Origin: Allostella sp. ATCC 35155
Lineage (GTDB): Bacteria > Pseudomonadota > Alphaproteobacteria > ATCC43930 > Allostellaceae
Reading direction: 5' to 3'
Length of the DNA stretch: 64,000 nt
NCBI GenBank assembly: GCA_006738865.1
Contig: AP019701.1
Coordinates: forward strand, 978,501 to 1,042,500
In this document: piece after piece, positions 50,276 through 59,512 of the stretch
Layout of the letters: the number at the start of each line of letters is the position of its first letter
How positions within the stretch are numbered: the first letter of the stretch is position 1
The notes under the pieces: model-generated
Database searches by the model: none
Told to the model about the DNA's origin: nothing
What the model saw: the letters and a program-made list of their open reading frames with translations, nothing else
Position numbers and translations under genes: made by a program

Positions 50276-50391
50276 CGAGTGCCACCGCCGACCTGACGCT
50301 GCCCCCGGGGCGGTGCTTCGGCGCCGCTGTGCTTGCCGCCCGGCGGGCCCGGCGGCACAGTGGCGCTCGACCGCAACCGGGGCCTGCCGCC

Positions 50392-51999
50392 ATGTCACAC
50401 ATCGTTTCCTCCGTCGATCCGCGCAGCGACGGCTTCCGCCGCAACGCCGAGGCGATGGCGGGGCTGGTCGCCGACCTGACGGCCCGGCTCGACACCATCC
50501 GGGCCGGCGGCGGCGAGAGGGCGCGCCAGCGGCATCTCGGCCGCGGCAAGCTGCTGCCGCGCGACCGGGTGGCGGGCCTGCTCGACCCGGGCACGCCGTT
50601 CCTCGAACTGTCGCCGCTCGCCGCCCTGGGCATGTACGGCGAAGATGTGCCGGCGGGCGGCATCGTCACCGGCGTCGGCCGCGTGGCGGGCCGGGAATGC
50701 GTCATCGTCGCCAACGACGCGACGGTGAAGGGTGGCACCTACTATCCGATCACTGTGAAGAAGCACCTCAGGGCACAGGAGGTGGCGCAGCAGAACCGGC
50801 TGCCCTGCATCTATCTCGTCGATTCCGGTGGCGCCAACCTGCCCAACCAGGACGAGGTCTTCCCCGACCGGGACCATTTCGGCCGCATCTTCTTCAACCA
50901 GGCGACCATGTCGGCCGCCGGTATCCCGCAGATCGCCGTCGTCATGGGCTCCTGCACGGCGGGCGGCGCCTACGTCCCGGCGATGTCGGACGAGGCGATC
51001 ATCGTGCGCAACCAGGGCACGATCTTCCTCGGCGGCCCGCCCCTGGTGAAGGCCGCGACGGGCGAGGTCGTGACGGCCGAGGATCTCGGCGGTGCCGACG
51101 TCCATTCCCGCATCTCGGGCGTCACCGACCATTACGCGCTCGACGATGCCCATGCGCTGGGGCTGGCGCGCCGCGCCGTCGGGCACCTCAACCGCGCGCG
51201 CCCCGCCTCGGTCGTCCTGCGCGATCCCGCGCCGCCGCGCTACGACCCGGCCGAGATCGCCGGCATCGTCGAGGCCGATGCGCGCCGGCCCTATGACGTG
51301 CGCGAGATCATCGCGCGCATCGTCGACGACAGTGCGTTCGACGAGTTCAAGCGCCTCTACGGCCAGACCCTCGTCACGGGCTTCGCACACATCTGGGGGA
51401 TGCCGGTCGGCATCGTCGCCAACAACGGCATCCTCTTCTCCGAATCGGCCCAGAAGGGCGCGCACTTCATCGAGCTCTGCGCCCAGCGCGGCATCCCGCT
51501 CGTCTTCCTGCAGAACATCACCGGCTTCATGGTCGGGCGGAAATACGAGGCGGGCGGCATCGCCAAGGACGGAGCCAAGATGGTGACGGCGGTGTCCTGC
51601 GCGGCGGTGCCGAAGCTGACAGTGATCGTCGGCGGCAGCTTCGGGGCCGGCAACTACGGCATGTGCGGCCGCGCCTTCGCCCCGCGCTTCCTCTGGATGT
51701 GGCCCAACGCCCGCATCTCGGTGATGGGCGGCGAGCAGGCGGCCTCGGTCCTGGCGCAGGTGCGCCGGGACAATATCGAGGCTGCGGGCGGCGCCTGGCC
51801 GGCCGACGAGGAGGAGGCGTTCAAGGCGCCGGTCCGCAGCCAGTACGAGACGCAGGGCCACCCCTACTATGCGTCGGCCCGCCTGTGGGACGACGGCGTC
51901 ATCGACCCGGCCGACACGCGCCGCGTCCTCGCGCTCGGGCTTGCCGCTTCGCTCAACGCGCCGGTGGAGCCGACGCGCTTCGGCGTCTTCCGGATGTGA
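50392..51999 (+). CDS. mccB: Methylcrotonoyl-CoA carboxylase beta subunit
   Basis: Biotin-dependent carboxyltransferase, 535 residues from ATG 50392, the usual MCC-beta length. N-terminal crotonase-like half: [81 protein letters not shown] and the MCC-type [16 protein letters not shown]-terminal half: [49 protein letters not shown]. In leucine breakdown it converts 3-methylcrotonyl-CoA to 3-methylglutaconyl-CoA together with MccA, encoded here 7.5 kb away. Its 3' end overlaps the convergent AraC-family gene by 47 nt. Confidence 0.9.
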   Translation: MSHIVSSVDPRSDGFRRNAEAMAGLVADLTARLDTIRAGGGERARQRHLGRGKLLPRDRVAGLLDPGTPFLELSPLAALGMYGEDVPAGGIVTGVGRVAGRECVIVANDATVKGGTYYPITVKKHLRAQEVAQQNRLPCIYLVDSGGANLPNQDEVFPDRDHFGRIFFNQATMSAAGIPQIAVVMGSCTAGGAYVPAMSDEAIIVRNQGTIFLGGPPLVKAATGEVVTAEDLGGADVHSRISGVTDHYALDDAHALGLARRAVGHLNRARPASVVLRDPAPPRYDPAEIAGIVEADARRPYDVREIIARIVDDSAFDEFKRLYGQTLVTGFAHIWGMPVGIVANNGILFSESAQKGAHFIELCAQRGIPLVFLQNITGFMVGRKYEAGGIAKDGAKMVTAVSCAAVPKLTVIVGGSFGAGNYGMCGRAFAPRFLWMWPNARISVMGGEQAASVLAQVRRDNIEAAGGAWPADEEEAFKAPVRSQYETQGHPYYASARLWDDGVIDPADTRRVLALGLAASLNAPVEPTRFGVFRM

Positions 52000-52927
52000 G
52001 CGCGGACGGCGGAACCCCGTAGCGCCGGCGGAAGGCGCGGTTGAAATAGGAGAGGTCGCCGAAGCCGACGGCATAGGCGACGGCGCTGATCGTCTGCCGT
52101 TCGTCGGGCTGCTCGATCATGCGGAGCGCGGCGGCGAGGCGCCGGTCGAGCACGAAGCGCGAGAAGGTCGTGCCCTCGCCCTGGAAGAGCCGCTGGAGAT
52201 ACCGCGGCGTCACCCCGTGCAGGGCGGCGATCTCCGCGGCGCTGAGGTCGGGCTGCGACAGCCGGCTTTCGATCTCGGCCTTGACGCGCTCGAGCCGCAG
52301 CGCGGCGCCGCTCGCGGACGGCGCGTCCAGATGCGCGGCGACCAGCGGCAGCAGCTCGCGGAAATGGGCCAGCGCGAGTTCGGCCTCGGCGGCCGACAGC
52401 GGGCTGCGCATCAGCAGATAGGCGCCGTAGGTGACGAGCAGCAGCAGCGGCGGGAAGTCGCGCGGAATTGGCCGCAGCAGGGTCTGCGCCAGGCGCCGCG
52501 CCGACAGTCGCAGCGCCGACTGGGGCAGGCGCGCGCAGTCGATCCGGCCGCCCTCGGGCAGGTGCCATTCGAAGGGACAGGCGGCGTCGAGGAAGACCAG
52601 TTCGCCCGGTGCGGCGGACGCGGCGCGGCCGCCCTGGGCGACGACGAGCGGCCCGTCCATGCTGCGGACCATCAGGAGGTGCGGCTCGGGCGAGGATGCG
52701 GGACGCCGCAGGGCGGTCGGGCCGGGCGCCAGGATGCAGGTCGCGACCGCCAGCCCCGGCAGGCGGCAGACTATGCCGCGGCGGCATATCGGCGGCTCGC
52801 CGCCTTCGAGTTCGATCTCGCCGAGCATGTCGGCGAGGAGGCGCCGCAGCGCCGCTTCGCCGTCCTCGTCCGCCGAGAAATGGGATGCCGCGGCGATCGC
52901 CGCGGCGCCGGTTCGCTCCAGGCCCAT
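51953..52927 (-). CDS. AraC-family transcriptional regulator
   Basis: 324 residues. The C-terminal 110 residues carry two helix-turn-helix units: [44 protein letters not shown] and [33 protein letters not shown]. The N-terminal 200 residues form a sensor domain of the AraC_binding_2 kind ([33 protein letters not shown]). It diverges from the TonB receptor gene across a 162-nt gap and probably controls that uptake operon. I could not define operator repeats in the gap. Confidence 0.87.
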   Translation of the reverse strand: MGLERTGAAAIAAASHFSADEDGEAALRRLLADMLGEIELEGGEPPICRRGIVCRLPGLAVATCILAPGPTALRRPASSPEPHLLMVRSMDGPLVVAQGGRAASAAPGELVFLDAACPFEWHLPEGGRIDCARLPQSALRLSARRLAQTLLRPIPRDFPPLLLLVTYGAYLLMRSPLSAAEAELALAHFRELLPLVAAHLDAPSASGAALRLERVKAEIESRLSQPDLSAAEIAALHGVTPRYLQRLFQGEGTTFSRFVLDRRLAAALRMIEQPDERQTISAVAYAVGFGDLSYFNRAFRRRYGVPPSALTSGRRRSASAPPAR

Positions 52928-53089
52928 CCGTTGACGCTCTCGTCCAAGCTTGCCCGAGATATCACGCGCTAGAACAGACCCAGAGCCACACCTTTAGACG
53001 AGTTCGGGCCTCCCGGCGAGCGCCTTCGTCCGCCTGCTCCGGACGCAATTGCTCGCCACCACGGAGCCCCCGGACGCGGGAGGAGTCGT

Positions 53090-55291
53090 ATGCGTCGTTC
53101 CCTGGCGGCGGTGAGCAGCCGCGCCCTGATGATTTCCCTCGGCATGACCGCTGGTGCGCACGCCCAGACCCAGACCGGCGACGGGGCCATCGCCCTCGAT
53201 CCCGTGACGGTCACCGCGACGCGCGCCGAGCGGCCGGTTTCGGCCATCCCCGGCTCGGTCCAGGTGATCGGCCCGGCGGATATCCGCGAGCAGCAGGCCA
53301 TCTCCAACGACGCGGCGGCACTGGTCGCCAAGCTGGTGCCCGGCTTCTCTGTGCCGAACCAGACGATCTCGGGCGCGTCGATGACCTTCCGCGGCCGCAG
53401 CGTCCTCATCATGGTCGACGGCGTGCCGCGCAACACGCCGCTCCGCGACGTCTCGCGCACGCTGTCGCTGATCGACCTCAACACGATCGAGCGCATCGAG
53501 ATCCTGAACGGCGCCAGCAGCCTCAACGGCACGGGCGGCACCGGCGGCACCATCAACTTCGTCACTCGCAAGGCCGACAGCGCCGAGCCGTCGGTGACGG
53601 TCGGCACGACGCTCCGCGCCTTCACCGCCAATGCCGGCCGGTCGCTGGCGCCGGAGGTCACGGCCTCGGTGTCGCAGAAGCTGGGCGCGGTCGACTATCT
53701 CTTCTCCGGCACCGGGCGGAAGCAGCGGCGGACCTATGGCGGGGACGGGGCCGAACTGCCGTCCGACGGGATGTTGGGGCAGGGCGGTGGCGACCGCTAC
53801 GAGAGCCTCGACCTCTTCGGCCGCGTCGGCGTCGATTTCGGCAGCCGCCGCTTCGAGATCACCGGCGAATGGCAGTATCTCGACCAGAAGCCGGACTGGT
53901 TCACCGACTATTCCGCCTCGCCGGCCCGCCCCGACCGGTCCAGCCCCTACTACGGGGAGTCGCTGCAGGAGGATTCGAAGTACCTGACCGCACGCTTCGT
54001 CGAGCGCGACTTCGCCCTCGGCTCGGTCGAGGTCAAGGGCTTCTACAACGACATCGCCAAGCGCTCGCCCTACACCCGCTTCGACGCGGTCGTGAACAAC
54101 CAGGTCTATTATTCCGGCGACCCGTCCAGCCCGGCCGCGGACTTCGCGCAAGGCACCCTCTACAGCAAGCGCGCCGGCCTCAACGTCACCGTCGACACGC
54201 CGCTCGACGCCGTGCGCCAGGGCATGCGCCTCTCCTGGGGGGCGGACTACACCTTCGACGACACGAGCCAGAAGCTGACCAACGGCTGGCACATCATCAG
54301 CCCGATGAAGCAGCACGGCGTCGCCGCCTTCGCCCAGCTCGACGTGCCGGTCGACGATCGGCTGACCCTGCGCGGCGGGGCGCGGTACGAGCGCTTCTTC
54401 CTCAATGTCGCCGACTATGAGCGGCCGGCGATCTACTACATCAACCGCGTCTTCCCGGCGATCGACGTCGAGGGCGGATCCTTCGACTACGGTGCGGTGA
54501 CGTTCAATCTCGGTGCGACCTACGCGGTCACCCGCAACGTCCAGCTCTTCGGCGGCTTCTCCCAGGGCTTCTCGCTGACCGACGTCGGCGGCTTCACCCG
54601 CCGGGCCGGCGCCAACAGCAGCGCCGAACTGTGCGACGCCTATGGCAATCTGGTGTGCCCCGGCGCCGGCCTGCCCGACTACATGGTCAGCTATGCCAAC
54701 TTCGCGCCGAAGCCCCAGATCGTCGACAATTACGAGATCGGCCTGCGCGGCAAATGGTCGAACTTCGGCGGCAGCGTCTCGGCGTTCCTGTCGAAGTCGG
54801 ACGAGGGGGTGAACTACGACGTCGCCTCCAACCGCGTCTCGCAGCAGAAGGAGCGCATCTGGGGCTTCGAGGGCACCGGCTGGTGGCGCGTGACCCCGGC
54901 GCTGACCCTGGGCACGGTCCTCTCCTACCGCGAGGGCCGCTACGACAAGGACGGCGACGGTGAGATCGACTCCTGGCTGCCGAACAACCGCATCGCCACG
55001 CCCTGGCGCGGGCTCGTCTACGGCACCTGGGTCTTCGGCAACGGCGCCGCCATCCGGCCCGAGCTGGAGTTCTTCACCGGCCGCGACCGCGCCGGCGTCT
55101 CGCCCGAGATCGAGGGGGCGGCACTGGTCAACCTGCTGGCGACCTATCCGCTGGGCCCGGGCGAACTGACCTTCGGCATCCAGAACCTGTTCGACACCGA
55201 CTATGTCAACCCGACCGCGACCGCCACCCGCGGCATCGCGATCAACGGCTTCGGCCGGCTCGTCTCGGTCGGCTACAAGGCGACCTTCTAG
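53090..55291 (+). CDS. TonB-dependent outer-membrane receptor, siderophore type
   Basis: 733 residues. A signal peptide ends near AGAHAQ (residue 25). LDPVTVTATRAERP is the TonB box region; the plug includes GASMTFRGRSVLIMVDGVPRNTPLRD and IERIEILNGASSLNGTGGTGGTINFVTRK. The barrel runs to the C-terminal Phe of LVSVGYKATF. GGAGGAG precedes ATG 53090. With a divergent AraC regulator and a downstream FptX/RhtX-like carrier, uptake of a ferric siderophore is likely; the ligand is unknown. Confidence 0.9.
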   Translation: MRRSLAAVSSRALMISLGMTAGAHAQTQTGDGAIALDPVTVTATRAERPVSAIPGSVQVIGPADIREQQAISNDAAALVAKLVPGFSVPNQTISGASMTFRGRSVLIMVDGVPRNTPLRDVSRTLSLIDLNTIERIEILNGASSLNGTGGTGGTINFVTRKADSAEPSVTVGTTLRAFTANAGRSLAPEVTASVSQKLGAVDYLFSGTGRKQRRTYGGDGAELPSDGMLGQGGGDRYESLDLFGRVGVDFGSRRFEITGEWQYLDQKPDWFTDYSASPARPDRSSPYYGESLQEDSKYLTARFVERDFALGSVEVKGFYNDIAKRSPYTRFDAVVNNQVYYSGDPSSPAADFAQGTLYSKRAGLNVTVDTPLDAVRQGMRLSWGADYTFDDTSQKLTNGWHIISPMKQHGVAAFAQLDVPVDDRLTLRGGARYERFFLNVADYERPAIYYINRVFPAIDVEGGSFDYGAVTFNLGATYAVTRNVQLFGGFSQGFSLTDVGGFTRRAGANSSAELCDAYGNLVCPGAGLPDYMVSYANFAPKPQIVDNYEIGLRGKWSNFGGSVSAFLSKSDEGVNYDVASNRVSQQKERIWGFEGTGWWRVTPALTLGTVLSYREGRYDKDGDGEIDSWLPNNRIATPWRGLVYGTWVFGNGAAIRPELEFFTGRDRAGVSPEIEGAALVNLLATYPLGPGELTFGIQNLFDTDYVNPTATATRGIAINGFGRLVSVGYKATF

Positions 55292-55294
55292 GCG

Positions 55295-55669
55295 ATGATC
55301 GGGCTTGCGGTCGGCGGCGACGGGATCGTGCGCCTGCATCTGGAGGCGCCGATGGAGGAGGCGGACGAGGAACGCTATCTCGCCGCGCTGGAGCGGATCG
55401 GGACGCTGGCGGGTCCGTTCGCCATGCTGGTGGAGATCGACGGCTACCGCCACCTGTCGCGGGCGGGCGAGCTGCGGCAGGCGGCATGGGCCAAGGTGAC
55501 CCGCCAGCACCTGAACCGCGCCTGCCGGGCGCTCGCCATCGTGCGGGCCGAACCCAATCCGCGCACGCAGGCCTCCTTCGGCCGGTTCTGGTCCTTTCCG
55601 GTCCATGTGACGGCCGATCCGACGGAGGCGCGGGCCTTCCTGGCCCGGCATCTGGCGGGTGCGGCATGA
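55295..55669 (+). CDS. Small protein of unknown function in the siderophore module
   Basis: 124 residues, starting 3 nt after the receptor stop and overlapping the MFS carrier start by 4 nt, so it is certainly translated with them. The sequence alternates strands and helices (GDGIVRLHLEAPMEEADEERYLAAL, GPFAMLVEIDGY, ACRALAIVRAE), loosely like a SpoIIAA/STAS fold. No signal peptide or membrane segment. I do not recognise a function; a cytosolic accessory role in siderophore handling is inferred from position. Confidence 0.65.
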   Translation: MIGLAVGGDGIVRLHLEAPMEEADEERYLAALERIGTLAGPFAMLVEIDGYRHLSRAGELRQAAWAKVTRQHLNRACRALAIVRAEPNPRTQASFGRFWSFPVHVTADPTEARAFLARHLAGAA

Positions 55670-56907
55670 CGGTGGCGGCTTCGCCCCCGGCCAGGAGCGG
55701 ACGTCTGCGGTTGTTCGCCGTCCTGGCCGGGCTCTACCTCGCCCAGGGCGTGCCGGGCTATCTGCTGGTGGCGGCGATCCCGCCGATCCTGCGCCAGCAC
55801 GGCGTGTCGCGGACGACGATCGGGCTCCTCGCGGTGCTGATGATCCCGCTCACCGTCAAGTTCCTGTGGGCGCCGCTCGTCGACCGCGTCCGGCCGATGG
55901 CGCTCGGACATCGCCGCGGCTGGATCCTGCCGACCCAGGCGGGGACGGTGCTGGCGATCGCGGCGCTGGCCCTCGTCGAGCCGACCGACATCTGGGCGAT
56001 CTTCGCGATCGGATTCGTCGTCGCGCTGTTGACCTCGACCCAGGACATCGCGACCGACGGCTATGCCACGCTGGCGCTGGCGGCCGAGGACCGCGCGGTC
56101 GGCAACGCCATCCAGGGCGGGGCGATCGCGGCCAGCGTCATCGTCGGCGGCACCGGTGCGCTGGTGCTCTATGAGCATGCGGGGTGGCAGGCGGCCGTGC
56201 TGGCGGTGGCCCTGGTCTCGACCCTGCCGCTCGTCGCCGTCGCCTTCATGCCGGAGGATGCCGGCACCCGCACCGCGCCGCCGCCGGGACCGCCGCCCTC
56301 GCTGCGCGCCTTCCTCGCCCGGCCGCAGGCGGCGACGGCACTGGTCGTCGCCCTGACCTATCGCGCCTCCGAAGGGCTGGTGAAGTCGATGGAGGGGGCC
56401 TACCTCGTCGATGCCGGACTGCCGCTGTCCTGGATCGGATATCTCAGCGGCATCTCGGCCGCGACGGCGGGACTGGCGGGCTCGGCGGTGGCGGCGCTGA
56501 TGGTCCGGCGGTCGGGCACCAGCGGCGCACTCCTGCTGCTCGGCGTGCTGCGAACCCTGTGCTTCCTGCTCTTCACGCTTCATGCCGCCGGCCAGATCAC
56601 GGGCATCTGGGCGGTGCTCGGTGCCGCCGGATTCCAGACGCTGATCCGCTACATGGAGATCGTGGCGCTCTACAGCCTCTTCATGGCCGTCGCTTCGAAG
56701 TCGCAGCCGGGCACCGACTTCACGATCCTCGCCTGCGCCCAGCTGGTGGTCTATCTCGGCGGGTCGATGGTGGCCGGTGCGATCGCCGACCGCTTCGGCT
56801 ATCCCGTGCTGTTCGCCGCGGCGACGGCGATCTCCGCCGCCGCGGTGTTCCTGACGGTGGCGCTGCTGCGCCGGCTGGATCAGCCTGCGCGCCAGTGCGG
56901 CGGGTAG
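55666..56907 (+). CDS. MFS siderophore transporter, RhtX/FptX family
   Basis: 413 residues from ATG 55666, overlapping the preceding stop (ATGA). About twelve spans. GLYLAQGVPGYLLVAAIPPILRQHGVSRTTIGLLAVLMIPLTVKFLWAPLVDRVRP is the diagnostic N-terminus shared by AmpG and RhtX/FptX carriers, followed by TSTQDIATDGYATLAL and YRASEGLVKSMEGAYLVDAGLPLSWIG. Such proteins move ferric siderophores across the inner membrane without an ABC system. The 3' end overlaps the convergent GST gene by 28 nt. Confidence 0.87.
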   Translation: MTVAASPPARSGRLRLFAVLAGLYLAQGVPGYLLVAAIPPILRQHGVSRTTIGLLAVLMIPLTVKFLWAPLVDRVRPMALGHRRGWILPTQAGTVLAIAALALVEPTDIWAIFAIGFVVALLTSTQDIATDGYATLALAAEDRAVGNAIQGGAIAASVIVGGTGALVLYEHAGWQAAVLAVALVSTLPLVAVAFMPEDAGTRTAPPPGPPPSLRAFLARPQAATALVVALTYRASEGLVKSMEGAYLVDAGLPLSWIGYLSGISAATAGLAGSAVAALMVRRSGTSGALLLLGVLRTLCFLLFTLHAAGQITGIWAVLGAAGFQTLIRYMEIVALYSLFMAVASKSQPGTDFTILACAQLVVYLGGSMVAGAIADRFGYPVLFAAATAISAAAVFLTVALLRRLDQPARQCGG

Positions 56908-57551
56908 GTCCGCTCGTAGCCGGGCATCGCCTCGATCCGCGCCACCCATGCGGCAAGGCGCGGGTAGCGGGCGGCCAGCGGCTCCACGCCGTGATCGAGT
57001 CCGCGCGCGGCCTCCTTGCCGGCGGCCCGCTCCAGGTACTTGATGAAGGGCAGGGCGGCGAAGTCCGCGGCCGATGGCGCGGGGCCGCCGGCCAGCCAGT
57101 CCTGGCCGGCCAGTGCGGCCTCGAGTTCCCCCAGCTCGCGATGCAGCGCGGGCAGCGCCGCCTCGGCCTTGGCGGCCGCGTCGGCCTCGGGCTTTGCGGC
57201 CATCAGCGGCCTGCAGACCCCGTACACCGCCGCCTCGAGGTCGGACATGATCCGGCTGCACCACTCCAGGACGCGGGTGCGCTCCTCGGCAGTCGCGCCG
57301 AACAGGGCCGGGCCGGAGCCGAGCCCGTCCAGATGGTGCATGATCGCCAGGGACTCGGTGACGATGCGGTCGCCGTCCTTCAGGGCCGGCACCTTGCCGC
57401 GCGGGTTGATCGCCAGGAAGGCCGGAGCCCTGTGCTCCTTCGCGCTGAAGGACAGCAGCCGCGATTCGTACGGAACGCCCCGCGCCTCGGCGGCCAGCAA
57501 TACCCGCCACGCATAGGGGCTGCCGCTGCCCCAATAGATTTCCACGCTCAT
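56880..57551 (-). CDS. Glutathione S-transferase-family protein
   Basis: 223 residues. The N-terminal thioredoxin-like domain contains IYWGSGSPYAWRVLLAAEARGVPYE, NPRGKVPALKDGDRIVTESLAIMHHLD with the cis-Pro (KVPAL) and glutathione-binding ES; the C-terminal helical domain contains AGGPAPSAADFAALPFIKYLE. SGSPYAW places a Ser near the catalytic position. Monocistronic; 57552-57650 upstream has no recognised feature. Substrate unknown. Confidence 0.87.
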   Translation of the reverse strand: MSVEIYWGSGSPYAWRVLLAAEARGVPYESRLLSFSAKEHRAPAFLAINPRGKVPALKDGDRIVTESLAIMHHLDGLGSGPALFGATAEERTRVLEWCSRIMSDLEAAVYGVCRPLMAAKPEADAAAKAEAALPALHRELGELEAALAGQDWLAGGPAPSAADFAALPFIKYLERAAGKEAARGLDHGVEPLAARYPRLAAWVARIEAMPGYERTYPPHWRAG

Positions 57552-57650
57552 CCCGGACCCTCTTGATCTGTCCCGGCCGGCGGCCGGGCAGGTCAGGAAG
57601 TCGGGACGCAGGGCGCCGGCGTCAATGGCGGCGGCGGTCGCCGCCGCCGG

Positions 57651-58205
57651 TCAGGACCAGGTGCGCCCGCCGCCGGCCCGGCGCGGGAAGGCGGGCGTCT
57701 CGTCGAGGTCGTCCGGCCGCTCGTCGACCACCAGCGGATGATCCTCCGGCAGCAACGTGTCGCCCGGGCGCGACGGCGGCGTCTTCGGCCGCCGGCCGAC
57801 GACCTCGATCAGCCGGTCGGCCGCCATCAACTCGGCCACGCGGGCGACGTCCCGTGCCTGTGCCAGCTGGGCGTGGACGAAGGCCGTCTCGGGCGTCAGC
57901 GGCTCGGGCGGGCACAGCAGAATCGGATGACAGGCGTCGCTCGCCGTCACCAGGAAGAAGCCGCCGACGCGTTCCTGGATCTGCTCGCCCGCGCGCGACC
58001 GCGTGCGCCAGCAGACGAACTCCCGGAGGCGCTGCGCCGCCGGGCCGGGCTCTGCAAGCGCGCCGGAATTGTCGACCCAGACCTGGCTCAGCCGGCGGCC
58101 GATGACGCGGAAGACCTCGATGGCGGCGGGGGCCTCGAATGCCCGCAGCGGGCGCGGCTGGATGGCGCTGCGGCCGCGGGGGCGGGGCGGAGGTGCGGGG
58201 GCCAT
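57651..58205 (-). CDS. Hypothetical protein, 184 residues
   Basis: Not recognised. ATG 58205 gives a Pro/Arg-rich N-terminus (APAPPPRPRGRSAIQPRPL), a central part with AIEVFRVIGRRLSQVWVDNSG, VCWRTRSRAGEQIQERVGGFFLVTASDACHPILLCPPEPLTPETAFVHAQLAQARDVARVAELM, and a charged tail. No signal peptide or membrane span. It lies 20 nt downstream of rpsU in the same direction and may be co-transcribed with it. Base composition at codon positions looks coding. Confidence 0.55.
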   Translation of the reverse strand: MAPAPPPRPRGRSAIQPRPLRAFEAPAAIEVFRVIGRRLSQVWVDNSGALAEPGPAAQRLREFVCWRTRSRAGEQIQERVGGFFLVTASDACHPILLCPPEPLTPETAFVHAQLAQARDVARVAELMAADRLIEVVGRRPKTPPSRPGDTLLPEDHPLVVDERPDDLDETPAFPRRAGGGRTWS

Positions 58206-58225
58206 TGGACAGCCCCTTCCGCGAG

Positions 58226-58429
58226 CTAGTAGCCCTCGCGCTCCATGCGCTTGCGCAGTGCCTTGCGACGACGGCGAACGCCTTCGGCCTTCTCGCGGGC
58301 GGCCCGCTCGGAGGGCTTCTCGTAGGCCCGGCGCATCTTCATCTCCCGGAAGATACCTTCGCGCTGCATCTTCTTCTTGAGCACGCGGAGCGCGCCGTTG
58401 ACGTCGTTGTCGCGGACAAGAACCTGCAT
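58226..58429 (-). CDS. rpsU: 30S ribosomal protein S21
   Basis: 67-residue basic protein: [25 protein letters not shown], then [36 protein letters not shown]. Full-length for alphaproteobacterial S21. It helps 16S rRNA pair with mRNA during initiation. GAAAGGTGACC gives a good ribosome site before ATG 58429. A terminator-like hairpin with five T lies 36 nt upstream in the leader. Confidence 0.95.
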   Translation of the reverse strand: MQVLVRDNDVNGALRVLKKKMQREGIFREMKMRRAYEKPSERAAREKAEGVRRRRKALRKRMEREGY

Positions 58430-58465
58430 GGTCACCTTTCCGTAGATGCCGCCCCGGCGGACGGC

Positions 58466-58485
58466 AAAAACGCCCTGACGGGCGT
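58466..58485 (-). terminator. Intrinsic terminator or attenuator upstream of rpsU
   Basis: On the minus strand ACGCCC, loop GTCA, GGGCGT is followed by a run of five T (58470-58466). It would stop transcription just before rpsU begins at 58429, so it is either an attenuator in the rpsU leader or the 3' end of a separate short transcript from 58486-58726. Confidence 0.6.
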
Positions 58486-58726
58486 CGCTGAGGGTCGTCG
58501 ATCCGATGAATCCGTGGCCGGCGCAACGCCGGCGCCCGCCTCCCGCGAAGCAACCGTCGCCGCACGCCGGCAATACCGGCTGCACGGGAAGTCCCGCTCC
58601 GCAAGCTGCATGTGGCACGTCGGGGCCGGAGTTGCAAGCCGAACCGTCGCCCCTTGACGCTGGCGGCGCGGGCGAACATCGTCCGCGGGCGTCCCCAAAA
58701 TCCCCCACTCGAGGCGCAGCACAGCG
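58486..58726 (-). other. Structured non-coding gap between rpsU and liuC
   Basis: The gap 58430-58726 holds no convincing ORF. On the minus strand 58486-58726 contains several local inverted repeats, for instance GCCGGCG/CGCCGGC near 58512-58530 and GCCGG/CCGGC near 58575-58590, and ends at the terminator described above. It may be a long rpsU leader or a small RNA. The liuC promoter should also lie here, but I see no strong -35/-10 pair on the plus strand. Confidence 0.3.
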
Positions 58727-59512
58727 ATGGCCGGCACCGTACTCGTCACCACTCGCGGGTCCGTCGCCCGCGTCACCATGAACCGGCCGGAGGTCCACAA
58801 CGCCTTCGACGACCGCCTTATAGAAGAACTGACAGCGACCTTCGAGCGACTGGCCGCGGACAAGGCGGTGCGCGCGGTGCTGCTGGGTGCCAACGGCCGC
58901 AGCTTCTCGGCCGGGGCCGACCTCAACTGGATGAAGCGCACCGCCGGCTATTCCGAGGCGCAGAACCTCGAGGACGCCCGGCGGCTCGCGCGGATGCTGC
59001 GGGTCCTCGACGGGATGCCGCAGCCGACGGTGGCGCTGGTGCAGGGCGCGGCCTATGGCGGCGGAGTCGGGCTGGTCGCCTGCTGCGACATCGCGGTCGC
59101 GGTGCCGGAGGCCGCCTTCTCGCTGTCCGAGGTCCGCCTCGGCCTTCTGCCCGCCGCCATCAGCCCCTATGTCGTGGCGGCCATCGGCGCCCGGCAGGCG
59201 CGGCGTTATTTCCTGACGGCCGAGCGCTTCGACGCCGCCGAGGCGCGGCGCATCGGCCTCGTCCACGAGGTCGCCCCGCGCGAGGAGCTGGAGGTGGCCG
59301 GGGAACGCCTGCTGGCGGCGCTGGCCGGCGGGGGACCGCTGGCGCAGGCGGCGTCCAAGCGGCTGATCGCGCGCGTCTCGTCCGGCCCGCTCGACGACGC
59401 GATGGCCGAAGACACCGCCCGCCGGATCGCCGAGCTGCGCGCCGGCGAGGAGGGGCGGGAAGGGGTCGCCGCCTTCCTGGAGAAGCGCCCGCCCACCTGG
59501 CGGGAGGATTGA
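58727..59512 (+). CDS. liuC: Enoyl-CoA hydratase-family protein, probable methylglutaconyl-CoA hydratase
   Basis: 261-residue crotonase. [44 protein letters not shown] and [22 protein letters not shown] form the CoA-binding and oxyanion region; the DLNWMK block is typical of LiuC/AUH enzymes hydrating 3-methylglutaconyl-CoA to HMG-CoA. It stands directly before mccA (TGATG overlap) and in one unit with mvaB, which supports the leucine-pathway call. Confidence 0.85.
   Translation: MAGTVLVTTRGSVARVTMNRPEVHNAFDDRLIEELTATFERLAADKAVRAVLLGANGRSFSAGADLNWMKRTAGYSEAQNLEDARRLARMLRVLDGMPQPTVALVQGAAYGGGVGLVACCDIAVAVPEAAFSLSEVRLGLLPAAISPYVVAAIGARQARRYFLTAERFDAAEARRIGLVHEVAPREELEVAGERLLAALAGGGPLAQAASKRLIARVSSGPLDDAMAEDTARRIAELRAGEEGREGVAAFLEKRPPTWRED

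Noticed and set aside
52994..55651. 885-residue open frame antisense to the TonB receptor
   Set aside because: Receptor motifs on the plus strand are unequivocal; the antisense product has only low-complexity Asp/Arg/Gly/Ala stretches.
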